In this document: positions 1 through 6,635 of the stretch, in pieces
Numbering within the stretch: the stretch's first letter is position 1
How the letters are laid out: each line of letters begins with the position of its first letter
Source: VRUE01 sp035698885
Lineage (GTDB): Bacteria > Actinomycetota > Thermoleophilia > Solirubrobacterales > 70-9
Assembly: GCA_035698885.1 (NCBI GenBank)
Contig: DASSBJ010000058.1
Span: 1 to 23,434 of the forward strand
Direction: 5' to 3'
Length of the DNA: 23,434 nt
Made by a program: the position numbers and the translations under genes
Notes under the pieces: model-generated
The model's input: only the letters and a program-made list of their open reading frames with translations
The model's database searches: none
What the model was told of the DNA's origin: nothing

Positions 1-536
1 CGATCGCGCGGCGCGGGCTGAGCGACATCCGCTGCGTCGCCACCTCGGTCGCCACCGAGCGGCAGGCGCGCGAGCTCGGCATCCCGGTCGAGGAGTTCAG
101 CTCGCTGCGACGGCTCGACATCGCGCTCGACGGCGCCGACCAGGTCGACCCCGACGGCTGGCTGATCAAGGGCGGCGGCGCCGCCCATCAGCGCGAGAAG
201 ATCGTCGCCGCGGCGGCCGAGCGCTTCGTCGTGATCGCCGACTCGAGCAAGCCGGTCGAGCGGCTGACGCCGCCGGTGCCGCTGGAGCTGATCGCCTTCG
301 GCCTCGCCTCGACGCTCGCCCGGCTCGGCCCGGACGTAGCTCTGCGCGACGTGCCCCACAGCCCCGACGGCGGCGTCATCGCCGACTACCGCGGCGAGCT
401 CGGCGACCCGGCGGCGCTCGCCGCGCGGCTCGAGGCCGACCCGGGAATTTCCTCGCACGGTCTCTTTCCGCCGAGTATGGTGAGCGAGGTTCTGGTCGGG
501 GCGGGCGACTCGGTGAACCGCACGACTCTCGGTTGA
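1..536 (+). CDS. rpiA: Ribose-5-phosphate isomerase A, 3' part (5' end outside window)
   Basis: The enzyme interconverts ribulose-5-phosphate and ribose-5-phosphate in the cytosolic non-oxidative pentose-phosphate branch. The frame is open from position 3 and shows about 177 residues. Family motifs are visible: an ATSVATERQARELG stretch (positions 39-80), the catalytic-loop motif LDGADQVDPDG, then the KGGGAAHQREKI stretch with the family's catalytic lysine and glutamate, and later VVIADSSKPVERL. The family often has DGADE; here the last residue is Gln, which I believe also occurs in actinobacterial homologues. The C-terminus ends with a LEADPGISSHGLFPPSMVSEVLVG tail typical of RpiA, so the 3' end is intact. 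It is convergent with the nucleotidyltransferase gene. Its presence beside pgl, gnd and zwf makes this a pentose-phosphate locus. Identification is secure; only the N-terminus is missing. Confidence 0.95.
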   Translation, partial: IARRGLSDIRCVATSVATERQARELGIPVEEFSSLRRLDIALDGADQVDPDGWLIKGGGAAHQREKIVAAAAERFVVIADSSKPVERLTPPVPLELIAFGLASTLARLGPDVALRDVPHSPDGGVIADYRGELGDPAALAARLEADPGISSHGLFPPSMVSEVLVGAGDSVNRTTLG

Positions 537-578
537 GTTTTCCCCGAAACGCACCAAGACTCGGCGAGGCCTAGTCGG

Positions 579-1115
579 CTACCGGACCAGCGCCTTCAAC
601 CTCCCCACCGCCGGATCGTCGTCGCCGACGAGATCGGCGATCGTTCCAGCTGCCGCCTCGATGTCCTCCGGCGTTGCGCCCGAGATCGCATCGAGGTCGG
701 CCCAATCCTTGGGACGATCGAAGAACGCCTTGAAGATCGCCAGCGACGCGCAGTCGAGCACGGGGATGTCCCGGCCCTCGAGCGAGACCCAGACGACCGA
801 CGAAGCGACGGCGTCATGCAGCGGGATGTTGTTCAGGAAGACGTCGATCGGCGTGTCGTCCCACCAGAGGCGTGCCTGGCCATCGCGCTTGACCTGGGCA
901 ACGTCCTTCTGCCGCACGCGTACACCGCCAGGAAGCGAAGCGAGCACCGACTCCGCCTCAGATGCATCGATGAAGATGTTGACGTCAAGATCGCGCGTGC
1001 CGCGTGGCTCCTCGACGCAATAGGCAAGCGCAATCGCACCACCGAAAGCATGCGCCAGACCCGCATCCGTCAACGCGTCGTGGATCGTGAACAGCTTCTC
1101 GACCAGCTCGCTCAT
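579..1115 (-). CDS. Nucleotidyltransferase-fold protein (AbiEii/DUF6036-like), putative toxin of an HTH-NTase pair
   Basis: A 178-residue protein. The N-terminal half shows the minimal nucleotidyltransferase signature: GGAIALAYCVEE (residues 25-36), then RGTRDLDVNIFID (38-50), the GG...T-DLD-x-x pattern that carries the metal-binding aspartates in this superfamily. A later DVFLNN segment could supply the third acidic residue. It starts with ATG overlapping the stop of the upstream HTH gene by 4 bases (ATGA), so the two are probably translationally coupled. An HTH antitoxin followed by an NTase toxin resembles AbiE-like and MenA-like modules, in which the toxin can transfer nucleotides to RNA; here that role is inferred. 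It could instead be a housekeeping nucleotidyltransferase of unknown substrate. The pair sits between pentose-phosphate genes and looks like an insertion. Confidence 0.75.
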   Translation of the reverse strand: MSELVEKLFTIHDALTDAGLAHAFGGAIALAYCVEEPRGTRDLDVNIFIDASEAESVLASLPGGVRVRQKDVAQVKRDGQARLWWDDTPIDVFLNNIPLHDAVASSVVWVSLEGRDIPVLDCASLAIFKAFFDRPKDWADLDAISGATPEDIEAAAGTIADLVGDDDPAVGRLKALVR

Positions 1116-1432
1116 GTCGCGTCCGCCCCTTTCGCAATCCGATCGGGAAGTCGCGGATAGCCAAGCTCGGGTTTCGGGCGGTACGGGAGTGCCTCCGCCA
1201 GCTCCAGGACCTGCACGAGGATCCTGCTCGCCCGCTGGACATCGACCGGTGGCCTGCGCGGAGAGAGCGTGAGATCGAACCCCCCAGCTGCAGCCAGTCG
1301 CGCGAGTGCGTCAGACCCAGGCTCGCGCTTGCCGCGCACATAGGCGTTGACGACCGACCGTGGCATTCCAGCCCGCCGAGCAAGCTCGGCCTGGCTGAGG
1401 CCGCTCCTGCTGACGATGTCGGCTACGAGCAC
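1112..1432 (-). CDS. XRE-family HTH protein, putative antitoxin/repressor
   Basis: A 106-residue protein with a clear Cro/C1-type helix-turn-helix at residues 4-48: SRSGLSQAELARRAGMPRSVVNAYVRGKREPGSDAL. The remainder (50-106) is proline- and arginine-rich and not recognised; it would be the natural partner-binding or neutralising tail. The start is GTG at 1432; a TAACAT hexamer lies 6 nt upstream (1439-1444), so the mRNA may begin at or very near the start codon. The stop overlaps the start of the nucleotidyltransferase gene by 4 bases. The arrangement (small XRE regulator first, NTase second) suggests an autoregulated toxin-antitoxin-like operon. The HTH fold is clear; the antitoxin role is inferred from context only. 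Confidence 0.8.
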   Translation of the reverse strand: MLVADIVSRSGLSQAELARRAGMPRSVVNAYVRGKREPGSDALARLAAAGGFDLTLSPRRPPVDVQRASRILVQVLELAEALPYRPKPELGYPRLPDRIAKGADAT

Positions 1433-1438
1433 CGGTCC

Positions 1439-1444
1439 ATGTTA
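1439..1444 (-). promoter_or_regulatory. -10 element TAACAT of the XRE/NTase operon
   Basis: On the minus strand TAACAT is followed by 6 nt and then the GTG start of the XRE gene. This fits a leaderless transcript. No clear -35 box is visible. Confidence 0.5.
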
Positions 1445-1477
1445 GCGGATACGCAGACGCGTCGGCCAGGCCGCCGC

Positions 1478-2161
1478 TCATCCGGCCGCGCCGCCGATCG
1501 CCGCCTCGTCGCAGACGAGGACCATGTCGTCGTTCCGCACCCGCCCGGCGGGGATCGAGGTGTCGCCGGCCAGCAGCTTCGCGAGCGGCTCGCGTGCCTT
1601 CTCGCCCAGCACCAGCCAGAGGATCCGGCGGGCCGCCGCCAGCGCCGGGTAGGTCAGCGTCATCCGCAGATGGCCTTCGTAGGGCTCCCCGGTCATCGCC
1701 ACCCGCCGGTCCTCGACTTCGAGCACCGAGTCGCCGGGGACGAGCGAGGCGGTGTGGCCGTCGGGCCCGATTCCGAGATGCACGAGGTCGAGCTGCTCGG
1801 GCACGTGGACTTCGTACTCGGCGGCGGAGAGTTCGAGGTCGCGGCTCGTCACCGGCATCGGCCGCAGAGCCGCCTGGTGGTCGATCGAGAGCATCTGCAC
1901 CAGATGGGTGAGGTTGCGCTCCTCGTCCCCTGGCGGCGCCACCCGCTCGTCGACCTGGAAGATGTTCGCGTCCTCCCAGGGCATCTCGTCCATTTCGCCG
2001 AGCAGGCCGACCATCGCCCAGGGGGTCTTGCCGCCGCTCAGCGCGAGGTCGAACTGACCGCCCTCGTCGACCGCGGCACGGCCGGCGGCGGCGACGAGCT
2101 CGGCAGCGGCGCGCGAGGCCGCGTCCGCGTCGGGGAAGACCCTCGTCTCGATCGGAGACAT
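1478..2161 (-). CDS. pgl: 6-phosphogluconolactonase
   Basis: A 227-residue cytosolic enzyme that hydrolyses 6-phosphoglucono-1,5-lactone to 6-phosphogluconate, the second oxidative pentose-phosphate step. Family motifs are in order: FDLALSGGKTPWAMVGLL (37-54, phosphate-binding loop), FQVDERVAPPGDEERN (68-83), and HLGIGPDGHTASLVPG (128-143), the signature around the catalytic histidine. Length matches the DevB/Pgl family. It lies 25 nt downstream of gnd on the same strand with no promoter-like hexamer between them, so it is probably co-transcribed as gnd-pgl. The ATG at 2161 has no strong Shine-Dalgarno sequence. Confidence 0.95.
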   Translation of the reverse strand: MSPIETRVFPDADAASRAAAELVAAAGRAAVDEGGQFDLALSGGKTPWAMVGLLGEMDEMPWEDANIFQVDERVAPPGDEERNLTHLVQMLSIDHQAALRPMPVTSRDLELSAAEYEVHVPEQLDLVHLGIGPDGHTASLVPGDSVLEVEDRRVAMTGEPYEGHLRMTLTYPALAAARRILWLVLGEKAREPLAKLLAGDTSIPAGRVRNDDMVLVCDEAAIGGAAG

Positions 2162-2186
2162 CGCAGTCGGCTACCCGGCCGGGGCG

Positions 2187-3203
2187 CTACGAAGCCTTCT
2201 CGTCGTGGCCGCCGAACTGCTTGCGCATCGCGGAGAGCACCTTGTCGCCGAAGTCGTCGAGGCCTCGGGAGTAGAAGCGCTCGTAGAGCGCGGTCGTCAG
2301 GACCGGCGCCGGCACGCCCTCGTCGATCGCCGCGATCGAGGTCCAGCGGCCCTCGCCGGAGTCGGAGACGCGACCGGCGAAGTCGGCGAGGTCGGGCGAT
2401 TCCCGCATCGCCGCCGCGGTCAGGTCGAGCAGCCAGGAGCCGATCACGCTGCCGCGCCGCCAGACCTCGGCCACCTCGGGCAGGTCGAGGTCGTACTGGT
2501 AGTACTCGGGCTGCTCGAGCGGCGCCGTCTCCGCGTCCTGCTCACGCTGCGCCTTGCCCGCGTCGGCGTTCTTGAGGATGTTGAGGCCCTCGGCGTAGGC
2601 GGCCATCACGCCGTACTCGATCCCGTTGTGGACCATCTTCACGAAGTGCCCGGCGCCGTTCGGTCCGCAGTGCAGGTAGCCGTTCTCCGAGGGCGAGGGG
2701 TCGCCCGAGCGCCCGGGCGTGCGCTCCGCCGACTCGACCCCCGGCGCCAGCGTCGCGAAGATCGGGTCGAGCCGCCGCACCGCGCCGTCCGGCCCGCCGA
2801 TCATCAGGCAGTAGCCGCGCTCGAGGCCGAAGACGCCGCCGCTGGTGCCGCAATCGACGAAGTCGATCCCCTGCTCGCGCAGCTTCTCGGCGCGGCGGAT
2901 GTCGTCGCGGTAGTAGGAGTTGCCGCCGTCGACGATCGCGTCGCCCGGCTCGAGCACCGCGGCGACGTCCTCGATCGTCTTCTCGGTGATCTCGCCCGAG
3001 GGCACCATCACCCAGACCGCGCGTGGCGCGCTCAGCTTGTCGGCGAGCGCCTGCAGCGAGGAGGCGCCGTCGGCGCCCTCCCCGGCCAGAGCGGAAACCG
3101 CGTCCGGGTTGACGTCGTAGGCGACGATCCGGTGCCCGTCGCCGATCAGGCGGCGCGCCATGTTCGCACCCATCCGTCCTAGCCCTACTATTCCCAGCTC
3201 CAT
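2187..3203 (-). CDS. gnd: 6-phosphogluconate dehydrogenase, decarboxylating (probably NAD-dependent, GndA/YqeC type)
   Basis: Converts 6-phosphogluconate to ribulose-5-phosphate with CO2 release. With the start at 3203 the protein has 338 residues. It shows the Rossmann motif GIVGLGRMGANMARRL (4-19); an acidic Asp30 at the end of the second strand (AYDVNPD), where NADP enzymes usually have an Asn-Arg pair, suggesting NAD preference; DGGNSYYRDD (92-101); the SGGVFGLERGYCLMIGG substrate loop (121-137); and GHFVKMVHNGIEYGVM (185-200) with the catalytic Lys189 and Asn193. A RTPGRSGDPSPSENGYLHCGP insert around 161-181 is, I believe, usual in actinobacterial members. The frame continues 11 codons further upstream, but the ATG at 3203 gives the family N-terminus and has a -10 hexamer exactly 7 nt before it. 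That ATG overlaps the divergent zwf ATG within CATG. Confidence 0.94.
   Translation of the reverse strand: MELGIVGLGRMGANMARRLIGDGHRIVAYDVNPDAVSALAGEGADGASSLQALADKLSAPRAVWVMVPSGEITEKTIEDVAAVLEPGDAIVDGGNSYYRDDIRRAEKLREQGIDFVDCGTSGGVFGLERGYCLMIGGPDGAVRRLDPIFATLAPGVESAERTPGRSGDPSPSENGYLHCGPNGAGHFVKMVHNGIEYGVMAAYAEGLNILKNADAGKAQREQDAETAPLEQPEYYQYDLDLPEVAEVWRRGSVIGSWLLDLTAAAMRESPDLADFAGRVSDSGEGRWTSIAAIDEGVPAPVLTTALYERFYSRGLDDFGDKVLSAMRKQFGGHDEKAS
3186..3191 (+). promoter_or_regulatory. -10 element TACTAT of zwf
   Basis: TACTAT ends 10 nt before the zwf ATG at 3202. It lies inside the gnd coding region. A start point 5-8 nt downstream would leave a leader of only a few bases. Confidence 0.45.
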
Positions 3204-4626
3204 GGACCCCACCCTATCTGCCGACGTCCTGGTCATCTTCGGGATCAGCGGCGATCTGGCGAAGAAAATGACCTTCCGGGCGCTCTACCGGCTGGAGGCC
3301 GGCCGCAAGCTCGAATGCCCGATCGTCGGCGTCGCGATCGACGACTGGGATGAGGAGAAGCTGCGCAGCCATGCCCACGACGCGATCCACGCGACGGTCA
3401 AAGACCCCGACGAGGAGGTGTTCGGGCGGCTCGCCGCTCGCCTCTCCTACATCCAGGGGGACTATGCGGACGCGGCGACGTTCGAGCGCGTCGACGAGGC
3501 GATCGGCGACGCCGAGCGGCCCGTCTTCTATCTGGAGATCCCGCCCTCGCTATTCGCCACAGTGGTCGACGGCCTCGGCAGGGCCGGCCTGACCGAGCAC
3601 GCGCATGTGGTGATCGAGAAGCCCTTCGGCCACGACCTCGAATCGGCGCGGGCGCTGAACGCCGAGCTGCACGAGGTGCTGCGCGAGGAGCAGATCCTGA
3701 GGATCGACCATTACCTCGGCAAGGAGCCGGTGATGGACATCGCCTACCTGCGCTTCGCCAACTCGCTGCTCGAGCCGGTCTGGAACCGCCAGCACGTCTC
3801 TCACGTCCAGGTGACGATCGCCGAGAACTTCGGCGTCGAGGACCGCGGCCGCTTCTACGACGCGGTCGGGGCGATGCGCGACGTGATCCAGAACCACGCC
3901 CTGCAGGTGCTCTCGCTGGTCGCGATGGAGCCGCCGGCCGGCAACCACGCGGACTCCGTGCGCGACAAGAAGGTCGAGCTGTTCCGGGCGATGCGCCCGG
4001 CCGACCCGAAGCGCTACGTGCGCGGCCAGTACGACGGCTTCCTCGAAGTGGAGAACGTCGCGCCCGATTCGACCACCGAGACGTTCGCCGCGGTCGAGCT
4101 GGCGATCGACAACTGGCGCTGGAGCGGCGTCCCCTTCTTCATCCGCGCCGGCAAGAACATGCCGGTCAAGGCGAGCGAGGTCAACGTCGTCTTCCGCCGG
4201 CCGCCGCGGCTCGGGGTCGGCAAGGGCAAGCTGCCCGAGCCGAACCAGATGACCGTGCGGATCGAGCCGAAGCCGGGCGCGCGGACGCGGATGTGGGCGA
4301 AGAAGGCGGGGGTCGAGGAAGTCGAGCCGGCCGACCTCGAGGTGCTGTTCGAGAAGGTGCCCGGCGAGGATCCCGAGCCCTACGAGCGGCTGCTCGGCGA
4401 CGCGCTCGCCGGCCGCCACCAGCTGTTCACCCGCGAGGACGCGGTCGAGGAGACCTGGCGGGTCGTGCAGCCGCTGCTCGACGAGCCGGGGCCGGTGCAC
4501 CCCTACGAGCGGGGCACCTGGGGGCCGAAGCAGGCGGACGCGTTGACCCGCGGGATCAGCCAGTGGTACGAGCCGTGGCTGCCCTGGGGGGAGGACTCAA
4601 TGCCTAGCGGCGTGCTAGGTTTTTAA
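3202..4626 (+). CDS. zwf: Glucose-6-phosphate 1-dehydrogenase
   Basis: Oxidises glucose-6-phosphate to 6-phosphogluconolactone, the entry step of the oxidative pentose-phosphate pathway and a source of NAD(P)H. 474 residues from the ATG at 3202. Motifs: coenzyme loop VIFGISGDLAKK (11-22), VIEKPFGHD (137-145), the active-site signature RIDHYLGKEPV (167-177), and DVIQNHALQVLSLVAMEPP (227-245) with the second catalytic histidine (His232). The C-terminal WEPxxLPWG-like tail is present as YEPWLPWGEDS. An in-frame ATG exists at 3160 inside gnd, but the 3202 start gives the usual short family N-terminus. There is no Shine-Dalgarno; TACTAT lies 10 nt upstream. zwf is divergent from gnd-pgl, so the two units must be promoted from inside each other's coding sequence. 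Confidence 0.95.
   Translation: MDPTLSADVLVIFGISGDLAKKMTFRALYRLEAGRKLECPIVGVAIDDWDEEKLRSHAHDAIHATVKDPDEEVFGRLAARLSYIQGDYADAATFERVDEAIGDAERPVFYLEIPPSLFATVVDGLGRAGLTEHAHVVIEKPFGHDLESARALNAELHEVLREEQILRIDHYLGKEPVMDIAYLRFANSLLEPVWNRQHVSHVQVTIAENFGVEDRGRFYDAVGAMRDVIQNHALQVLSLVAMEPPAGNHADSVRDKKVELFRAMRPADPKRYVRGQYDGFLEVENVAPDSTTETFAAVELAIDNWRWSGVPFFIRAGKNMPVKASEVNVVFRRPPRLGVGKGKLPEPNQMTVRIEPKPGARTRMWAKKAGVEEVEPADLEVLFEKVPGEDPEPYERLLGDALAGRHQLFTREDAVEETWRVVQPLLDEPGPVHPYERGTWGPKQADALTRGISQWYEPWLPWGEDSMPSGVLGF
3211..3216 (-). promoter_or_regulatory. -10 element TAGGGT of gnd-pgl, leaderless spacing
   Basis: On the minus strand TAGGGT is followed by exactly 7 nt and the gnd ATG (3203). It lies within codons 4-5 of zwf. 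The GGTGGGG next to it could instead act as a weak Shine-Dalgarno. Confidence 0.55.
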
Positions 4627-4634
4627 TCCTGCAG

Positions 4635-4661
4635 TTAGGGGACCCTAATTAGGGTCCCCAG
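4635..4661 (+). promoter_or_regulatory. Double inverted-repeat operator upstream of the FTR1 permease
   Basis: Positions 4635-4648 read TTAGGG-GA-CCCTAA and are followed directly by TTAGGGTCCCC (4649-4659). The bases 4638-4659 form a perfect 22-bp palindrome centred between 4648 and 4649. The same 14-bp unit occurs before the cupredoxin gene (5615-5628). TTAGG and CCTAA half-sites resemble the ends of the DtxR/IdeR iron box, although the spacing differs. A TAGGGT hexamer (4650-4655) inside the operator could be the -10 box, so binding would block transcription. There is no T-run after it, so a terminator for zwf is less likely. Confidence 0.65.
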
Positions 4662-4691
4662 ACAGTCCACCCGAAAGGCAGTCTAGCTCGG

Positions 4692-5570
4692 ATGATTCCA
4701 ACCCTGGTGATCGCGCTGCGCGAGGGCGTCGAGGCCTCGCTGATCGTCGGCATCATCGCCGCCTTCCTGGTCAAGGAGGGCCGGCGGGACAAGATCAGGC
4801 AGATGTGGGCCGGGGTGGCGGTCGCGGTGGCGCTCTGCGTCGGCATCGCGGTGCTGCTGCGGGTCGTCGGCCAGCAGCTGCCGCAGCGCGAGCAGGAGGG
4901 TCTGGAGACGGTGATCGGGCTGATCGCCGTCAGCGCCGTCACCTACATGATCGTCTGGATGCGCCGCCACGCGCGCGGGATCAAGTCCGAGCTCGAAGGG
5001 CACGCCGCCAGCGCCCTCGCCGCCGGCTCCGGCCTGGCGCTGGTCGCGATGGCCTTCCTCGCCGTGCTGCGCGAGGGCTTCGAGACCTCGGTCTTCCTGC
5101 TCGCCGCCTTCCAGGACGCGAGCGACACGGCCGCGGCCGGGATCGGCGCCGTGATCGGCCTTGCCGCGGCGGTCGCGATCGGCCTCGGCATCTACCGCGG
5201 CGGCGTGCGGATCAACCTCACGCGCTTCTTCCGCGTCACCGGCCTGATCCTCGTCTTCGTCGCCGCCGGCCTGCTCGCGACCTCGCTGCACACCGCCCAC
5301 GAGGCGGGCTGGTTCAACGGCCTGCAGGGCCAGGCGATCGACCTCTCGTGGCTGGTCCAGCCGGGCACGATCTCCGGCTCTCTGCTGACCGGGATGCTGG
5401 GGCTGCAGCCGCAGCCCACCGTCGGCGAGGCGGCGGTCTACCTGCTCTACGCGGTGCCGATGGCGCTCTATGTGGTCTGGCCCGACCGGCTGCGCCCGAA
5501 GCTGCGCGGCAGGCGCGCCTCACGCCCCGCCCGCCGCGGCGCCGCATCACCGGCCGAGATCCCCGCCTGA
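4692..5570 (+). CDS. efeU: FTR1/EfeU-family iron permease
   Basis: A 292-residue integral membrane protein of the high-affinity iron-uptake family (oxidase-dependent Fe transport in EfeUOB and yeast Ftr1). About seven hydrophobic helices are visible. The two signature REGxE motifs that line the iron path are present: REGVEA at 10-15 in the first helix and REGFET at 127-132 in the fourth. The C-terminus (264-292) is arginine-rich and predicted cytoplasmic. The next gene is a cupredoxin lipoprotein related to EfeO, and both carry the same operator, so they form an iron-uptake unit. There is no EfeB peroxidase or M75 peptidase domain in the window. The start at 4692 places the first REGxE in its usual position. 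Confidence 0.93.
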   Translation: MIPTLVIALREGVEASLIVGIIAAFLVKEGRRDKIRQMWAGVAVAVALCVGIAVLLRVVGQQLPQREQEGLETVIGLIAVSAVTYMIVWMRRHARGIKSELEGHAASALAAGSGLALVAMAFLAVLREGFETSVFLLAAFQDASDTAAAGIGAVIGLAAAVAIGLGIYRGGVRINLTRFFRVTGLILVFVAAGLLATSLHTAHEAGWFNGLQGQAIDLSWLVQPGTISGSLLTGMLGLQPQPTVGEAAVYLLYAVPMALYVVWPDRLRPKLRGRRASRPARRGAASPAEIPA

Positions 5571-5614
5571 CTTCGAGCCGACCGCGCCATTCCGACTGTG
5601 CCTGTCGGTTTTTG

Positions 5615-5628
5615 TTAGGGTGCCCTAA
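5615..5628 (+). promoter_or_regulatory. Inverted-repeat operator upstream of the cupredoxin lipoprotein
   Basis: TTAGGG-TG-CCCTAA, a perfect 6+2+6 inverted repeat, 35 nt before the ATG at 5664. It is the same unit, at a similar distance, as the one before the FTR1 gene (4635-4648). A TAGGGT hexamer (5616-5621) overlaps it and may be the -10 box. Confidence 0.65.
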
Positions 5629-5663
5629 CTCTCGTCTCTCACCGACCGATAGGAGCAGCTCAG

Positions 5664-6038
5664 ATGCAGGGAATCGCCGTCCGCACCTCCTTCCTCGCCG
5701 CCGCGCTGGGCGCGCTTGCGCTCGCCGCCGCCGGCTGCGGCGGCTCGAGCGAAGACACGCCCGCCGGAGCGAAGAAGATGTCCTTCGCCCTGACCGACGC
5801 GGGCTGCGAGCCGCATGACGCCAAGGCCCCCGCCGGGCCGGTGGTCTTCGAAGTCGAAAACACCGGCACGTCGAAGGTCAGCGAGTTCGAGGTCCTCGAC
5901 GGCGACACGATCCTCGGCGAGAAGGAGAACCTCGCCGAAGGCCTCTCGGGCAGCTTCTCGCTCGACCTGGAGGCGGGCCGGTACACCCTGTACTGCCCGG
6001 GCGGGGCCGACGAGCGGGGCACGCTGACGGTGGGCTAG
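5664..6038 (+). CDS. Cupredoxin-domain lipoprotein (EfeO N-domain only)
   Basis: A 124-residue exported lipoprotein: hydrophobic signal 9-24, lipobox LAAAGC with the lipidated Cys25, and a short Gly/Ser linker. Residues 38-124 match the cupredoxin domain of EfeO: FALTDAGCEP, GPVVFEVENTGTSKVSEFEVLDGDTILGEKENL, SGSFSLDLEAGRYTLYCPGG. Cys48, Glu76 and Cys111 with nearby acidic residues are candidate metal ligands. EfeO normally continues into a long M75 peptidase domain; here a TAG stop follows the cupredoxin fold directly. The protein probably captures or oxidises iron outside the membrane and passes it to the FTR1 permease encoded just before it. AGGAGC 8-9 nt upstream of the ATG is a good ribosome site. 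Its own operator shows it can be transcribed independently. The last 4 bases overlap the convergent next gene. Confidence 0.88.
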   Translation: MQGIAVRTSFLAAALGALALAAAGCGGSSEDTPAGAKKMSFALTDAGCEPHDAKAPAGPVVFEVENTGTSKVSEFEVLDGDTILGEKENLAEGLSGSFSLDLEAGRYTLYCPGGADERGTLTVG

Positions 6039-6550
6039 GGGCGGTCCCCCCTCGAGGTCAGTCCCTGCAGGACGACCTCTATCGGCGAGCGGTGCCTGCC
6101 TCCGTTCGACGACTCGCGGGCGCGCTTCAGCTCGCCCGCGAGCTCGCCGAGCTGGACGCCGAAGTTGCCGACTTCCCTGGCGGCCTTTGCGACGTCAGCC
6201 GACTTGACCTTAACCTGGGGGCGCCGCGGCAGCGCCTTGGCGATGCCCGTCCCCCGGCGTGCCTGTCGCGCGCCGAGCGCCACGCCACCGGCCGCTCCGG
6301 CGATCGCCGCCCCGCCGGCCAGCAGCGGCACCTTCGCCTTGCCCACGGCACTGGTGGCCTTTCCGGTCGCGCTGCCGACCGCGTTCGTGGCCCTTCCGGC
6401 GACCTCGCCGGCCGTGGCCATCGGGCCGTTCGGCGAGCTCGACGATTTGCTCGCTTTGCTGGATTTGCTCGCTGACCCCCGCGAGCGCGCCTGGGCTTTT
6501 TTCGAGCTCCCAGTGCGTTTCGCGGAGCGCTTCGCTTTGGTTTGAGCCAT
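6035..6550 (-). CDS. Basic, Ala/Lys/Ser-rich protein with a Gly-rich membrane segment (histone-H1-like N-terminus)
   Basis: A 171-residue protein I cannot assign to a named family. Residues 1-41 are almost only Lys, Arg, Ser and Ala with KAKRSAKR and SKSSKASKSS repeats, as in histone-H1-like tails. Residues 46-72 carry AVGSATGK/AVGKAK repeats. Residues 73-94 form a Gly/Ala-rich hydrophobic stretch (VPLLAGGAAIAGAAGGVALGA) that could span the membrane. The rest (110-150) is a charged amphipathic helix (VKSADVAKAAREVGNFGVQLGELAGELKRARE). It could tether nucleic acid or envelope polymer to the membrane; this is inference. AGGAG about 8 nt before the ATG at 6550 supports the start. It is divergent from recQ with 85 nt between them. 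Confidence 0.75.
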   Translation of the reverse strand: MAQTKAKRSAKRTGSSKKAQARSRGSASKSSKASKSSSSPNGPMATAGEVAGRATNAVGSATGKATSAVGKAKVPLLAGGAAIAGAAGGVALGARQARRGTGIAKALPRRPQVKVKSADVAKAAREVGNFGVQLGELAGELKRARESSNGGRHRSPIEVVLQGLTSRGDRP

Positions 6551-6622
6551 GGTCCTCTCCTGGATCGAGAATCTCTTCTAATTCCCTGCCGCGGCGAGAT
6601 CGAAACCCGCCGGGCAAACGCA

Positions 6623-6628
6623 TAGCCT
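6623..6628 (+). promoter_or_regulatory. -10 element TAGCCT of recQ, leaderless spacing
   Basis: TAGCCT is followed by exactly 7 nt and the recQ ATG at 6636. No ribosome site is visible, so the mRNA probably starts at the ATG. Confidence 0.6.
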
Positions 6629-6635
6629 GGGACGG

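Noticed and set aside
105..180. RpiA motif DGADQ instead of DGADE as a possible active-site change
   Set aside because: The catalytic Asp, Lys and Glu positions are all kept, and Gln at this place is, to my knowledge, found in other actinobacterial RpiA proteins.
1439..2575. Long open frame of 378 codons on the plus strand opposite pgl and gnd
   Set aside because: Arg/Ala/Pro-rich shadow composition opposite genes with clear family motifs; typical of high-GC DNA.
4638..4659. Perfect 22-bp palindrome as a rho-independent terminator of zwf
   Set aside because: No loop and no T-run follows, and the 14-bp unit recurs before the cupredoxin gene, so an operator explains it better.
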